This document shows positions 8,372-17,945 of a DNA stretch of 19,170 nt, one piece after another; within the stretch, counting starts at the first letter, position 1, and each line of letters opens with the position of its first letter. Source of the DNA: Stephanodiscus triporus. Taxonomy: Eukaryota > Bacillariophyta > Thalassiosirophyceae > Thalassiosirales > Thalassiosiraceae. Location: NCBI GenBank assembly GCA_036939755.1, contig JALLAZ010000227.1:1-19170 (forward strand), in the 5' to 3' direction. The translations under genes were made by a program, and so were the position numbers. The notes beneath the pieces were generated by a model. The model did no database searches, was not told the origin of the DNA, and saw only the letters and a program-made list of their open reading frames with translations.

Positions 8372-10639
8372 TCATTTCGACGGATCAGCTGTGGGAAATT
8401 TCTCGCTATCCGTCTCGAAGCATCGTCGACAAAGCCCAACGAGTCCATCCGAGCACTTCGGTGATCGTCCCGGCTTCCCATCTCGTTGCAACGCGATAAC
8501 CTTCCGTTCGACGAGCTTCCTCAGGAGGTCTTCCTCGGTGAGTTCGCTCCAGTCCGCGACCTTCGAGTTCATCAGCCGCCGTCGCGCATCCGTCAGGCCC
8601 TCTCTGGTCTTCCTCGCCGCATCGTGCGCCTGCCACGCCATTTCCTTCTCGAGTCGACCCACCAACCTCCCCCGTTCGAAGGCGGTACCCTCTCGCAAAT
8701 CGAGGGCATTGCGAATCTACGAATGATGAAAGAAGAAGAAGGGGGTCGAATTTGCGTTAACAAAACGTGAGCCCAGATAGCAGGAACGAACACAATTCGC
8801 GATCGCGAAATAAAAGAAGAGAGTCGCTCACGATATTGTCGGACACAGTCTTTTTCAAGTCCGATAGCGCATCCGCCAACGTAGGATGGGTCTGACAGCC
8901 CCACGTGCGTGGGTCGTTGATGACGTAGAGCGGAACGCCGGCCTCGCGGCAGATCTTGACGAGATAACGGAGGGAGCCGGGAACGCGTTGCATGGCGGAG
9001 CCGTCGCATACGACCGCGTGCCTGGCGGTCATTATTTATTTATTTTTCGGCCGGACGAGGGAGGAGAAATGGGATCGATCGGTCAGATATTGCTATGACC
9101 AAAACAAAACAAAAAAACAGGACCCGTCCGTCAAAAATTCGAGGGCACTCACGGTTTGTTCGAGGCCCTGTTTGGCTTCGCCGCCGTGGATTTATGAGGA
9201 CTGAATGCGCCGCCGCCGCCGTCCTCGTCGTCGTCGTCGCATCGTCGGCTATCCTCGCCGTACAGGCGGCTCTCGCCGTCGATTCCGTCCCTACCGCCCG
9301 GGGGCCACCACCGGAGCCAACTCGGGAGGGGGAGCCATATCCCCCCCCACGAGTACGACGATGTGTGCACGGTCCGTCGATACGCACGGTCGTACATCCA
9401 TCGCGAGAACGCCCCCTCCCTCTCCATCGGCATGCCGAAACGCACGTCGCCGTTCGTGCGCAGCAGCATCTCCTCGAGCCACGCATACTGATTCGCGGGG
9501 TGCGATCGCTCGTATTCCGGATCGTCCGCGTCCGCGTCCTCCTCCCTCTCGTCCATCTCCCCACCCGCGCGGTCTCCCGACGACGAGAACGACGACGAAG
9601 ACAAAGACGACGACGGTAGGATCGACGGTCCATCGTCGCCAGCGACGACGGCACCCCTCCTTCGTTGGTCCTCGACGGTCGCCATCGCGACCCTATCGTC
9701 ATCGCCCGCGTCGGCGAGTGCGCCGCCGTCATCGTCGTCGCCCCTCTCGACCGCGACCGCGACGGTAGGATCGACGACGTTCCTCCTCCTGCCCTCCCTT
9801 GACGACATGTATATCCTGCGTACGCCCCTCGGGTTGAGGTTCGTCACCGACAGCTCGAGTATCTCCGCCCCCACCACCGTGTCGGACGGTCGTCGTGCGC
9901 GTTCCTCCTCGGGCCGCCGGTCGTCGTCGTCGTCGTCCGTCGTCGTCGTCGACGATCGGCCATCGCGATGACTATGACAGTAGTACAATCTCCTGGCGAG
10001 GCTCTTCTGAACTATCGGCACCCGCGACGCCCTCGTGCCGATCCGCTCCATCGGCTTCGGCGGGGCCACGCCGTCGACGAACGAGAGCGGCTCGACGTCG
10101 TAGATTTCGTGCGGGAGCGAACACCCGCCGGGCCCGAACGCCTCCCCCTTCAAATCCGGCACGTCGACGGCGACGAGTCGCAGCCTCGTCGGCACCCCCC
10201 TCGGACGACGACGAAGACGACGACGACGGGGGGGGGTGGGATCGACGCCGAGTTCGTAGTCGTCGGGATGATCCACGTCCACGACGACGCCGCCGGGGCG
10301 ACGCGTCCGCGTCGTCCACGTAGACGAAGACGACGGACGACGATCCAGGAGGTAGCCCAGATCGGCGATGTCGTCCATCATGCGCGCGTCCAGGACGCCG
10401 CCCGCCCCCCCGTGCCGTCGACGGTCCGCCTCCTCCTCCTTCCCCTCGGCCCTGGACGACGACGACGATCCGTCGTCGTCGCGGGGGAGGATCGTCGACG
10501 CCGACGCCGCCGCGACCGCGACCGCGACCGCGACGCACGATGCCGACGACGACGACGACGTCGTCGTCGTCGTCGCTCCGACCTTCGATCTCCCGACGCG
10601 GGACAGGGCGCGGACGACGACGATGCCTCTGCCGGACAT
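8372..10639 (-). CDS. Conserved-looking protein of unknown function, possibly organellar
   Basis: Three exons: 10639-9153, 9021-8832, 8716-8372 (673 residues; donors GTGAGT and GTGAGC, acceptors CAG and TAG; phases agree). Without splicing the first exon would stop at a TGA formed by the donor itself. The N-terminus ([19 protein letters not shown]) resembles a mitochondrial presequence. Much of residues 30-150 and 225-390 is Ser/Thr/Asp/Arg low complexity from GAC/GTC repeats. The better conserved-looking parts are about 390-450 ([25 protein letters not shown]) and the C-terminal region, which reads [20 protein letters not shown], then [14 protein letters not shown], then an [18 protein letters not shown] helix. 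The alternation of buried strands and helices suggests an alpha/beta domain from 496 on. I do not recognise a named family and assign no activity. Its 3' end is 114 bp from the convergent glycosyltransferase. Confidence 0.68.
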
Positions 10640-11117
10640 GGCTCACGTCTCGCGTGTCTCGGTGGCTCGGTCGTCGCGGGTTAAAATAATAAACCTTACG
10701 ACACCTCTCTAATATTAATCTCTGCGCAAACGGGGCCGGGCGGGGGGCTCCCCTTTCCCCGCGCCCGTTTTTCACGGCTTCAACGTGGAAGAGGACGGAC
10801 GAAGAGACGGGCGGGCGGACGGAAGATCTTCTACGATAGGGCGGGAAGAGATCGATCCGAAAAAAAACACGCACGTGGATGTGCTGAAAGTTGAAAATGT
10901 TGCAAGTGCGTTTGTGGTGTGTGTGTATGGTGGTTAACGCAAGGTTTTGGTGGATGATGACCTGGATGGAAGCGAAGAGTCTCTTCCTTGGTTGTAGGCA
11001 CCGACGTCCATTATCATTTTTACCAGCTAGCCTCCATCCCTGGTTTCGCTTTTTTTTTGTCCCCGCGGGCCTCAAGAAGAAGAAGTAGAAGAAAGGAATA
11101 TAGAAAAGAGAACGGAC
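10640..11117. promoter_or_regulatory. Divergent promoter region upstream of the plastid repeat protein
   Basis: 478 bp between the start codons of two outward-facing genes. It holds both leaders; a run of T at 11049-11057 and purine-rich sequence (aagaagaagaagtagaagaa) precede the ATG at 11118. No defined factor site was recognised. Confidence 0.45.
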
Positions 11118-12793
11118 ATGTTGTTCCATCGGCGCATCCTCCTCGTCCTGCCGGCCCTAGTCGCCCTCTCCGGGGAACACGCCCGGGCCTTCACCCCCGT
11201 CGCCCTCGGCGGCGGAGGCGGGACGATGATCGTCGGGACCGCCCCGGGGGGGGTGACGACGACGCGTCGCGTCGTCGCGTCGTCGTCATCGCGTCCCCTC
11301 TCGTCCTCCCTCGCATCGTCCGCCGAGGAGGTCGCAGTCGCGGCGACCTCCAAGTCGTCGTCGGACGTCTCGATCGAGTACGACGCTCCCGCGCGCCTCG
11401 CGTACGCCGAGTGGTGCGCCAAGTTCTCGAAAGTTCCCGACGAGTCGAGGTACGCAGTCTTCAGGTCCAACTACGAGACGGTCGCGGTAGCGAACGTCGT
11501 CGCGGCCAAGGAGGCGCGGGACGACGGCACGGACAGGCCGAGGGACCTCGAGCTCAACGAGTACGGCGACATGACCGAGGAGGAGTACGCGGCGGCGTCG
11601 ACGGCGTCGACGACGGCCGCCGCCGCCGCGGCCGCGCCCGAGAAGGGCGCGCTCGAGACGGTGATGGAGGCCAGCGCCGCCCAGAGCGAGGCGAGCATCG
11701 CGCTCGCCGAGGCGGCCGACGCCCTCGCGGAGGAGGAGGAGGTGCGTTTTTCGTCGTTCCGCGATTTTTCTTCTCTCGTCTCCTCCTCCTTTTCTTCGTT
11801 TTTTTTTTTTTTTTTTTNCTTCCCGCGCCGCGATGATCAAAAAAAAAACACACACACGGGGAGCAGAAGCTCGCGAGGCAGCTCGGCATGAGCAGCGTCG
11901 AGGAGCTCGAGGACGCCATCGACGCCGTGGAGGGTTTCGACACCGACGGCGGTGCGTTCGACACCTCCGACGTACGGGAGGCGCGCGTACGGTCGGCCTA
12001 CATGGACTGGTGTCGCGAGTACGGCAAGGTCGCGGACGAGTCTCGCTTCCCGACGTTCTCGTCGAACTTCCTCGCCATGGAGGAATACTCGAGGGAGAAC
12101 GGCCGGGAGATGGTCCTGAACAAGTACGCCGATTGCACCGAGGAGGAGTACAGGTCGCTCACGGAGGCGCCAGAGGCGGAGGCGGAGTCGACGACCGTGC
12201 CCGCGGCGGCGGCGGCCGAGGCGGTGGAGGAGCCCAAGGCGGAGGTCAAGGCCGTCGTCGAGGAGGAGGTGGTGGTGGCGGCGGCGGCGGTGGAGGAGAA
12301 GGAGGAGGTCAAGGCCGTCGTCGTCGAGGAGGAGGTGGCGGTGGCTGTCGAGAAGAAGGCGGAGGAGGTGACTGTCGTCCCTCCTCCCCTGGCGCCGAAG
12401 GTGGAAGCGGAAGGTGAGAGAAGCCCGATTTCGATACTCCCGAATTGTTATACCGCGCGCGGGTTAAGTTTCGCAACATCGACTTTCGGCACCCTAATCC
12501 AAACTTTTCGCTCCGTGTCGTTTTTTTTTTTTCCCCGAAAAAACAAAAACAAAAACAGCCAAGCCGATCGTTAAGGCGGAGGCGGCGCCCAAGCCTGTCG
12601 TTCAAGTTTCGGAGTCGCCGAAGCCGGCCCCGTTCGTGCCGAAGCCCAAACCGAAGCCGGAGCCCGTTATCGCGCTCTCGCTCGAAGAGCAGGCGATCGC
12701 CGACGTGAGTATTGTGAAAACCGTGCCCCGATCGTTTTGCCCCGACCGTGGGGAGTTGGGTTCCCGGGTAGATCTCAGACGCGTTGTTTCCAA

Positions 12794-12826
<33 letters not shown>

Positions 12827-14701
12827 CTCCCCGCGCGCGCGCGAATACACGAAAATCGATCAAACAGGCAAGGGCGATGGCGGATAGGGAGGCCGCCCAG
12901 GTCGCCAAGCGCCGCGCTCGGGACGAGGCCGCGGCCGAGATGGAGCGCCAGAAGGCCAAGGACGCGATGGAGAAGCAGCAGAAACTCGCGCGGGCGGCGG
13001 CGGCCATCGTCGTTCCCAAATCCGTGGAGGTGCCGGCGGCGACGGAACCCGTCGCGATGAAGGCACCGGCTGCGCCGGAGAAGAAGAAGTCCGCCTTCTC
13101 CATCTTTGGCGGGGCCAAACCCGCGGAGAAGAAAGTCGTTTCCGTCGAACCGGTGTTGGAAAGGAAAGGTACGACGGTCTCTCCCTGACCCCTCCCCCAT
13201 CGCCGACTGTCCGTCCGTCTGAGCCTTTTTTGCTTATATTGCTGACACCGCGCTGTTTTTCGTAAAACTCGCGTTTTCGCAGCTCCCGTTGTCCCGGTCG
13301 CCCCCGTCGTCGAACCTGTCGCGGCCAAGAAGGCGGAACCGAAGACCGACATGTTCGCGTCCTTCTTCGGCGCCAAACCGGTCGTTAAGAACGTTGCGCC
13401 CGCCAAACCGGTCGAGGAAAAGAAAGGTGAATTAGTCTCTACTCCTGTCGTCGAGCGTTTCCCCTCTCTGCCATGTCAGGATCATCTGTTGCTGATGCAC
13501 TTTTCGTTCGTATTCCGCAGCCGCTCCCATCAAGCCTACCGCACCTGTTGTTGAACCAGTCGTCGCGAAGAAGGCCGAAGCGAAGACCGATATCTTTGCG
13601 TCCTTCTTCGGCAGTTCGACTGCTAAGCCGGTGGAAAAGAAGGCTGCCGAAGAAAAGAAGGTTGTGGCGAAGGTGGTAGCCAAAGGTATGTCAGGTGTTA
13701 TCATCACACCGCTTGTTCGTTTCCCATTTCTCCTCACATGTCACTGTTTCCTTTCCAAAGCTCCGCCAACGCCCAAGTCTCCGCCAAAACCTGTGCCTGA
13801 GACCCCAAGAACAGTGGCAAAGGAAATACCCATCGCACCAAACGCAATGACTGAAGCTCTCAACTCGTTTTTTGGCACCGGCACGCCTGCGAAAACGGCT
13901 AAACCTACCCCGCCGCCAGAGCCCATAGTAGTGGAGAAGAAGTTTCCGCCAAAACCGCAGCCATTTAGCTTTTTTCAGGCCGCCTCTCCTAAACCAGCGC
14001 CGCAGGCAGTGCCAAAGCCATCCCCAGTCCCAGCTCGCAAATCCCCCACTCTCACTCTTAAGAGGCCGGTCACCCCTCCACCAAAGGAGGTTGTTATCGA
14101 GAAGAAATCACCCGCTAAGCCAGCCCCCACTTTCAGCTTTTTCAAGCAGGCATCTACGCCAAAGCCGGAGCCTGTAGTGCAACCGCCCCCCGTCCCCGCT
14201 CGCAAGCCATCCCCCACCCTCTCTCTTTTCAAAGCGAAGGAACCGGCAACCCCTCCGCCGAAGGCCCCCGTTGTCGAGACGAAAAAGAGCGTTCAGGGTT
14301 CAGGAACATTCAGCCTGTTTGGCGGACCCAAATCTATCGCTCCGGCGCCCCCGGCGCCAGTTGTCGTCGAAAAGAAAAAGGTCGCAGAACGGTCTGGAAC
14401 CTTTAGCCTCTTCAGCGCGCCGGGCACGCGTACGATCGCAAAGGCCCCCGTTGTTGAGAAGAAGGCCATCGCGAAACAGACAATCGCCATAGCCGCGCCG
14501 AAGAAGGTGGCGCCTGTCGCGGACAGCATCCCCGTTATCGGCAAGTTCAAGCAAAATGCGGATGGGTCCATCACCGGCATCGTTCGGAATTCCAAGACTT
14601 TCCGTAACGGCACCGAAATCACAACCTCTCCCGTGCCTCGTGGAGCTAAGGCTGGCAGTATAGTTACGACTTCTTCCGGAAGCAAGTACAGACTTGAGTA
14701 G
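11118..14701 (+). CDS. Plastid-targeted multivalent repeat protein: two I29-like domains plus F-S-[LIF]-F motif array (candidate scaffold/linker)
   Basis: Seven exons: 11118-11741, 11867-12413, 12559-12704, 12868-13168, 13283-13426, 13521-13685, 13761-14701 (955 residues; six GT..AG introns of 75-163 bp, all phases consistent). N-terminus: signal peptide MLFHRRILLVLPALVALS ending at ARA|FTP, an ASAFAP-like plastid signal. Residues about 88-162 and 240-304 each resemble the cathepsin propeptide domain (I29): R-x2-[VT]-F-x2-N and L-N-x-Y-x-D are visible in both; no papain-type peptidase follows. Next come an Ala/Val/Glu/Lys-rich repeat (about 310-390) and a charged helix (440-490). From 516 on, short aromatic motifs (FSIFGG, FASFFGA, FASFFGS, LNSFFGT, FSFFQA, FSFFKQA, LSLFKAK, FSLFGG, FSLFSA) alternate with Pro/Lys/Ala linkers containing VVEKK. 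The last 50 residues (DGSITGIVRNSKTF; ITTSPV; SSGSKYRL) look like a compact module. Function unknown; scaffold or Rubisco linker is inference. Confidence 0.8.
11799..11818. repeat. Poly-T run with an undetermined base
   Basis: Nineteen T followed by the only N of the window, at 11818, inside the first intron of the plastid repeat protein. It marks a poorly resolved homopolymer; true intron length may differ slightly, without effect on the coding sequence. Confidence 0.95.
12794..12840. repeat. Compound microsatellite (C)n(CA)n(CT)n(CG)n
   Basis: A 16-C run continues into CA, CT and CG dinucleotide runs inside the third intron (12705-12867) of the plastid repeat protein. It creates misleading ORFs on both strands. 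Length is likely to vary between individuals. Confidence 0.9.
13283..13685 (+). repeat. Tandemly duplicated exons encoding one motif-plus-spacer unit
   Basis: Exons 13283-13426 and 13521-13685 encode the same unit: APVVEPV[AV]AKKAE[PA]KTD, then [MI]FASFFG, then an AKPV...EKK spacer. Both exons are symmetric, with phase-1 introns on each side, and the preceding exon (12868-13168) ends with a related FSIFGGAKPAEKK unit, also in phase 1. A unit can thus be duplicated, lost or skipped without changing the frame. Confidence 0.85.
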
Positions 14702-15650
14702 AGGAATGCCGCTGCCAAAGTTTACGAACCGTTCGTGCTACTGTTCTTTTTTGTCCTAATGAATAAAGTCATTGTAATCGAAAAAAGAGTTGTTGTTATC
14801 CTATTTTAATTCACTGCATGTTGTGATGATGGACCTGGAGATGGCACATGAGAACAGTTCTCCTGCTAGAGATAACCACAATACTGTGATAGAAAGCTGT
14901 GTAAGAAAAAACGTAAGAAGATTAGACATACTTTAGTACTCGGCTGGATACCAAGCGGCACAAATATCTGATGATGGACCTATTGCACTACATGAGGTGA
15001 TAGCGTCATTCATTTCAAACAGTGTTCGTGTTTATGGTCGGAAGGACTACTGCCCCAATCACAAATATCTTACTATATACCTCTTATAATTATGTAACAC
15101 CTATTGGTGATCACACATCATTCAGGGGGTACACATGTGCTAATAGCAAGAACTGAATGCAATGGTGCAATTATTAGCCTTGGAGAGGTAGTTCCTCTTG
15201 AGAGTCAGATGAACAACGCTGTCTGAAAAGAGAAAGCAGGAGTGTTGTAGTTGTAGTAATTGAAATAAACAAAAGATCTTTGGAATAATACATGGGGTAT
15301 AACCTTGACTGGCCCTATGACATCTGCCATGAGTCTTAATCTTGTTATTTTGAATCATTGAGTCGTCCACCAAGAATGAATCACTGTTATTGTACTTTGC
15401 CTTCAAAAAAATTCATAGGATTTGTCATCATTTTGACTCTTAATCGGAGAGGGAGAACCCAAAGTCAGCCACAGAGGATGATATATAGACAAGTTAATGT
15501 CATATGTCTCAATATAATATCTTCTATGGTTTCATCCAAGTCCTAGAGATACTGCTAACAAGACCCATGACTAGTTCTCTTCTAGGTTGCACTGCATCAG
15601 ATACCTAGTCTTAGTTTCTAAACTTCCAACAAAAGCTTAAAAAGGACAGA
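14702..15650. other. Gene-free AT-richer stretch with a likely poly(A) signal
   Basis: 949 bp between the 3' end of the plastid repeat protein and the 3' end of the convergent DOMON gene, so it holds both 3' UTRs. AATAAA at 14762-14767, 61 bp after the stop codon, is a plausible polyadenylation signal. Only short meaningless ORFs are present; no tRNA, repeat or element end was recognised. Confidence 0.5.
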
Positions 15651-16358
15651 TTACATTCCAAACCAGGCAGCAAACACAAAGATCATAGAAATAGCAACGC
15701 TCCTTTTCATCGCCCCAGTAAGTGCCACGGCCCCACTTGGTGATGCAGCCGGAGTAGAGTCAGGAGCGGGGGCCGGAGCAGCGTCGGGGGCGGGGGCTGG
15801 AACGGGCGGCGTAGTTTCCATCCCGAAATCCAGCGTGAAACTGTCCTCGCCGACGTCGTGATAACCGAGCTCTGGCTCGTCCGATAGGGCATACAAGAAG
15901 GTGTTCTCCCCGCTCGGGAATATCTCGAATTCTCCGTCCTCCTGCAAATACTTCGTGAACTCCATGATCGTCGTCCCGTCCACCTTCGTGATGGACGTGG
16001 ACATAAGCGTCTGGTGATCGGCGTCCATCGGGTCCACGCGCGGGTCCTCCGCCAGCCAGTACTTCTGGACGGATCCGTCGTCGGGCAGGCCGACGATGCC
16101 CGTGGACTTCATACTCTCTCCGCTGTCCATCTCGCCGGAGGGGGAGATGCCGAAACCCATCCACCCTCCCGAGTCGCTCTCGAGACGCGCGCAGAGGATG
16201 GATCGCTCGTCGGCCGAGGATGCGAGGACGATGGCGTACTTGAACGTTAGTGCACCGTCGGCCAAGGACATCTCGGCGTATTCGTCTACGCTTGGGCACG
16301 TTTGGGACGCGGCTCCGTTGAGGAGGAGGAGGGTCGAGGCGGCGGTGAGGAGCTTCAT
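15651..16358 (-). CDS. Secreted or membrane-anchored DOMON-domain protein
   Basis: 235 residues, one exon. Signal peptide 1-18 (MKLLTAASTLLLLNGAAS) with cleavage before QTC. Residues about 25-178 fit a DOMON domain: an all-beta pattern with C-A-R-L-E-S, GGWMGFGISPSGEM (the family's G-W-x-x-x-G-x-S block), VQKYWLAED, and a closing FLYALSDEPELGYHD. DOMON domains bind heme or sugars in extracellular redox and adhesion proteins. A Pro/Ala stalk (about 182-210, PAPAPDAAPAPAPDSTP) and a hydrophobic C-terminus (about 214-235, SVAISMIFVFAAWFGM) suggest a GPI-anchor signal or a single membrane anchor, placing it on the cell surface or in the endomembrane system. No cytochrome b561 part is attached. 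Ligand unknown. Confidence 0.82.
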   Translation of the reverse strand: MKLLTAASTLLLLNGAASQTCPSVDEYAEMSLADGALTFKYAIVLASSADERSILCARLESDSGGWMGFGISPSGEMDSGESMKSTGIVGLPDDGSVQKYWLAEDPRVDPMDADHQTLMSTSITKVDGTTIMEFTKYLQEDGEFEIFPSGENTFLYALSDEPELGYHDVGEDSFTLDFGMETTPPVPAPAPDAAPAPAPDSTPAASPSGAVALTGAMKRSVAISMIFVFAAWFGM

Positions 16359-16621
16359 GGTTGCGAGGACAGCTGTTGAGATTATGATGTGTGTGCATTC
16401 GCGTAGATTCGTTCGCCTTCGTCAAACCTGAGCCGTGTTGGCTTTCGTGATTCGATTCGTGGTCGTGACAAGAAAGGTTCAATCTTCAATCTAATCTTTG
16501 GTTTTTGGCGGGAACGTGAGAGACAGGCCCCACCGGAAGAGCGCTCTCGCTCCGGCCGGCGCCATAGTACCATACCCCACCATCACTCACTCACCACTCC
16601 CACACTCACCCTGCAATCGCG
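16359..16621. promoter_or_regulatory. Short divergent promoter region between DOMON and MetAP genes
   Basis: 263 bp separate two outward-facing start codons and must contain both promoters. No individual element was identified; the MetAP leader is C-rich with repeated cactca blocks just before the ATG at 16622. Confidence 0.45.
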
Positions 16622-17872
16622 ATGACCAATCACCTTCTCCTCCCACTCGCGGCCATCCTCGCGACCGCTGCAACCGTCCGCATCCATGCGTTCCTCCCGA
16701 CAGCGAGTTATCCCCCACTCGCGCCACCTTCCAGTCTGACCACCTCGACGTCGTTGGGCATGGACAAGAAGGCCAAGTCCGGCGGGGGGGGCGGTCGGGG
16801 GGGAGGATTCGCGAAGAAGGCGACCGCCACCAACATACGAACGAAGAAGGCGAAGAGGTCTTCGGACGCGAACTTCGCCTACGCCGGATCCCTCCGACCG
16901 CACGACATCTCCCCGATGCGCATCGTCGATCCGGCATCCGTCCTGTCGATTCCGGATTACGCCATCGACGGCGTCCCGAAAAGACGCGGGAGCGGCTCCG
17001 GGGGGGAAATCGAGGTGAAATCGCCGGAGGAAATAATCAAAATGCGCGCGGCGGGGAGGGTCGCGAGGGAGGTGCTCGACTTGGCCGGATCCCTCGTTAG
17101 GGCGGGCGTCACGACCGACGACATCGACGCGGCGGTGCACGCGGCGTGTATCGAGCGCGGGGCCTATCCCAGTCCGCTGAATTATCGCAATTTTCCCAAG
17201 AGCTGCTGCACCTCGGTCAACGAGGTCATATGCCACGGCATACCCGACTCCCGACCGCTGCGGGACGGGGACGTGATCAACATCGACGTGACGGCGTACC
17301 TCGACGGGTACCACGGGGACTGCTCCGAGATGTTCGTCGTCGGCGGGCGCGAGGCCCTCGACGACGACGGACGACGGCTCGTGCAGGCCACGTACGACTG
17401 CTGGGTGCGCGCGATGGAGTTGGTCCGGCCGGGGACGAATTACAACGTCATCGGTCGGTCGATACAGGATCACGTGACGCCGTTGGGGTACTCGACGGTG
17501 CGCGCGTTCTGCGGCCACGGGATAGGTTCGGTCTTCCACACCGCCCCGAACATATATCACTACGCGGTGGGCCAGGACTTGGGCACGATGGAGGCCGGTC
17601 ACGTGTTCACGATCGAGCCGATGATATGCGAGGGACTCGCCGATCCGTACATGTGGCAGGACGATTGGACGGCCACGACCGTCGACGGCGGGAGGTCGGC
17701 GCAGTTCGAGCACACCCTCCTCGTGACGGCTGACGGGGTGGAGGCGCTTACGGGGAAGATCGAGGGCAGTCCGATCCAATTTTGGGAGGAGGAGAGCACG
17801 ATACGGGGGGGGGCATGGTTGGGCACGAGCAAGGATGCGAGGGCGAGGGCGAGGGTCCTCAACGAGAAGTAG
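16622..17872 (+). CDS. Type I methionine aminopeptidase, plastid-targeted
   Basis: 416 residues, one exon. It removes the initiator Met from nascent proteins, here probably those made in the plastid. N-terminus: signal peptide (MTNHLLLPLAAILATAATV) ending at IHA|FLP, an ASAFAP-like site typical of import into the diatom plastid, then a basic Gly/Lys-rich segment. The pita-bread peptidase domain (about 130-385) keeps all metal ligands, matched to E. coli MetAP: D222 (D97), D233 (D108), H299 (H171), E332 (E204), E363 (E235), with H205 and H306 for the substrate-binding His pair; the spacing D222-D233 and E332-E363 is identical to the bacterial enzyme. No N-terminal MYND-type zinc finger of cytosolic MetAP1 is present, fitting an organellar form. 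It converges with the MDR gene 73 bp downstream. Confidence 0.95.
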   Translation: MTNHLLLPLAAILATAATVRIHAFLPTASYPPLAPPSSLTTSTSLGMDKKAKSGGGGGRGGGFAKKATATNIRTKKAKRSSDANFAYAGSLRPHDISPMRIVDPASVLSIPDYAIDGVPKRRGSGSGGEIEVKSPEEIIKMRAAGRVAREVLDLAGSLVRAGVTTDDIDAAVHAACIERGAYPSPLNYRNFPKSCCTSVNEVICHGIPDSRPLRDGDVINIDVTAYLDGYHGDCSEMFVVGGREALDDDGRRLVQATYDCWVRAMELVRPGTNYNVIGRSIQDHVTPLGYSTVRAFCGHGIGSVFHTAPNIYHYAVGQDLGTMEAGHVFTIEPMICEGLADPYMWQDDWTATTVDGGRSAQFEHTLLVTADGVEALTGKIEGSPIQFWEEESTIRGGAWLGTSKDARARARVLNEK

Positions 17873-17945
17873 TACGACGATGGATCCCTGGTAATAAGTA
17901 AAACTATAACAAAACCTCATCAGCGCTCATGCCTCCAACCAATAT

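Noticed and set aside
9200..10620. GAC/GTC trinucleotide runs as a CRISPR-like or satellite array
   Set aside because: No constant repeat with variable spacers; they are codon runs for Asp/Ser/Thr/Arg in a high-GC coding region of a eukaryote.
9972..11129. 385-residue ORF on the minus strand, Arg/Pro/Ser-rich
   Set aside because: Overlaps the first exon of the 8372-10639 gene in another frame and consists of GAC/GTC repeat translations (poly-Arg, poly-Ser); no family signal.
12309..13406. 365-residue ORF on the minus strand
   Set aside because: Antisense of several exons and introns of the plastid repeat protein, including the microsatellite; Ala/Thr/Gly-rich shadow.
13096..14430. Reading the F-S-L-F-G repeats as nucleoporin FG repeats
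   Set aside because: Some motifs do resemble SLFG/FxFG, but many lack the Gly, linkers are Lys-rich rather than Ser/Thr/Asn-rich, and the protein has a plastid presequence. Kept only as an outside alternative.
15140..15406. 88-residue minus-strand ORF in the gene-free stretch, considered as a transposon fragment
   Set aside because: No reverse transcriptase, integrase or transposase motif, no terminal repeats; nothing supports a mobile element.
16583..17920. 445-residue ORF on the minus strand across the methionine aminopeptidase gene
   Set aside because: Mirror of a GC3-rich real gene; Arg/His/Val-rich with no domain, whereas the plus strand keeps every catalytic residue.
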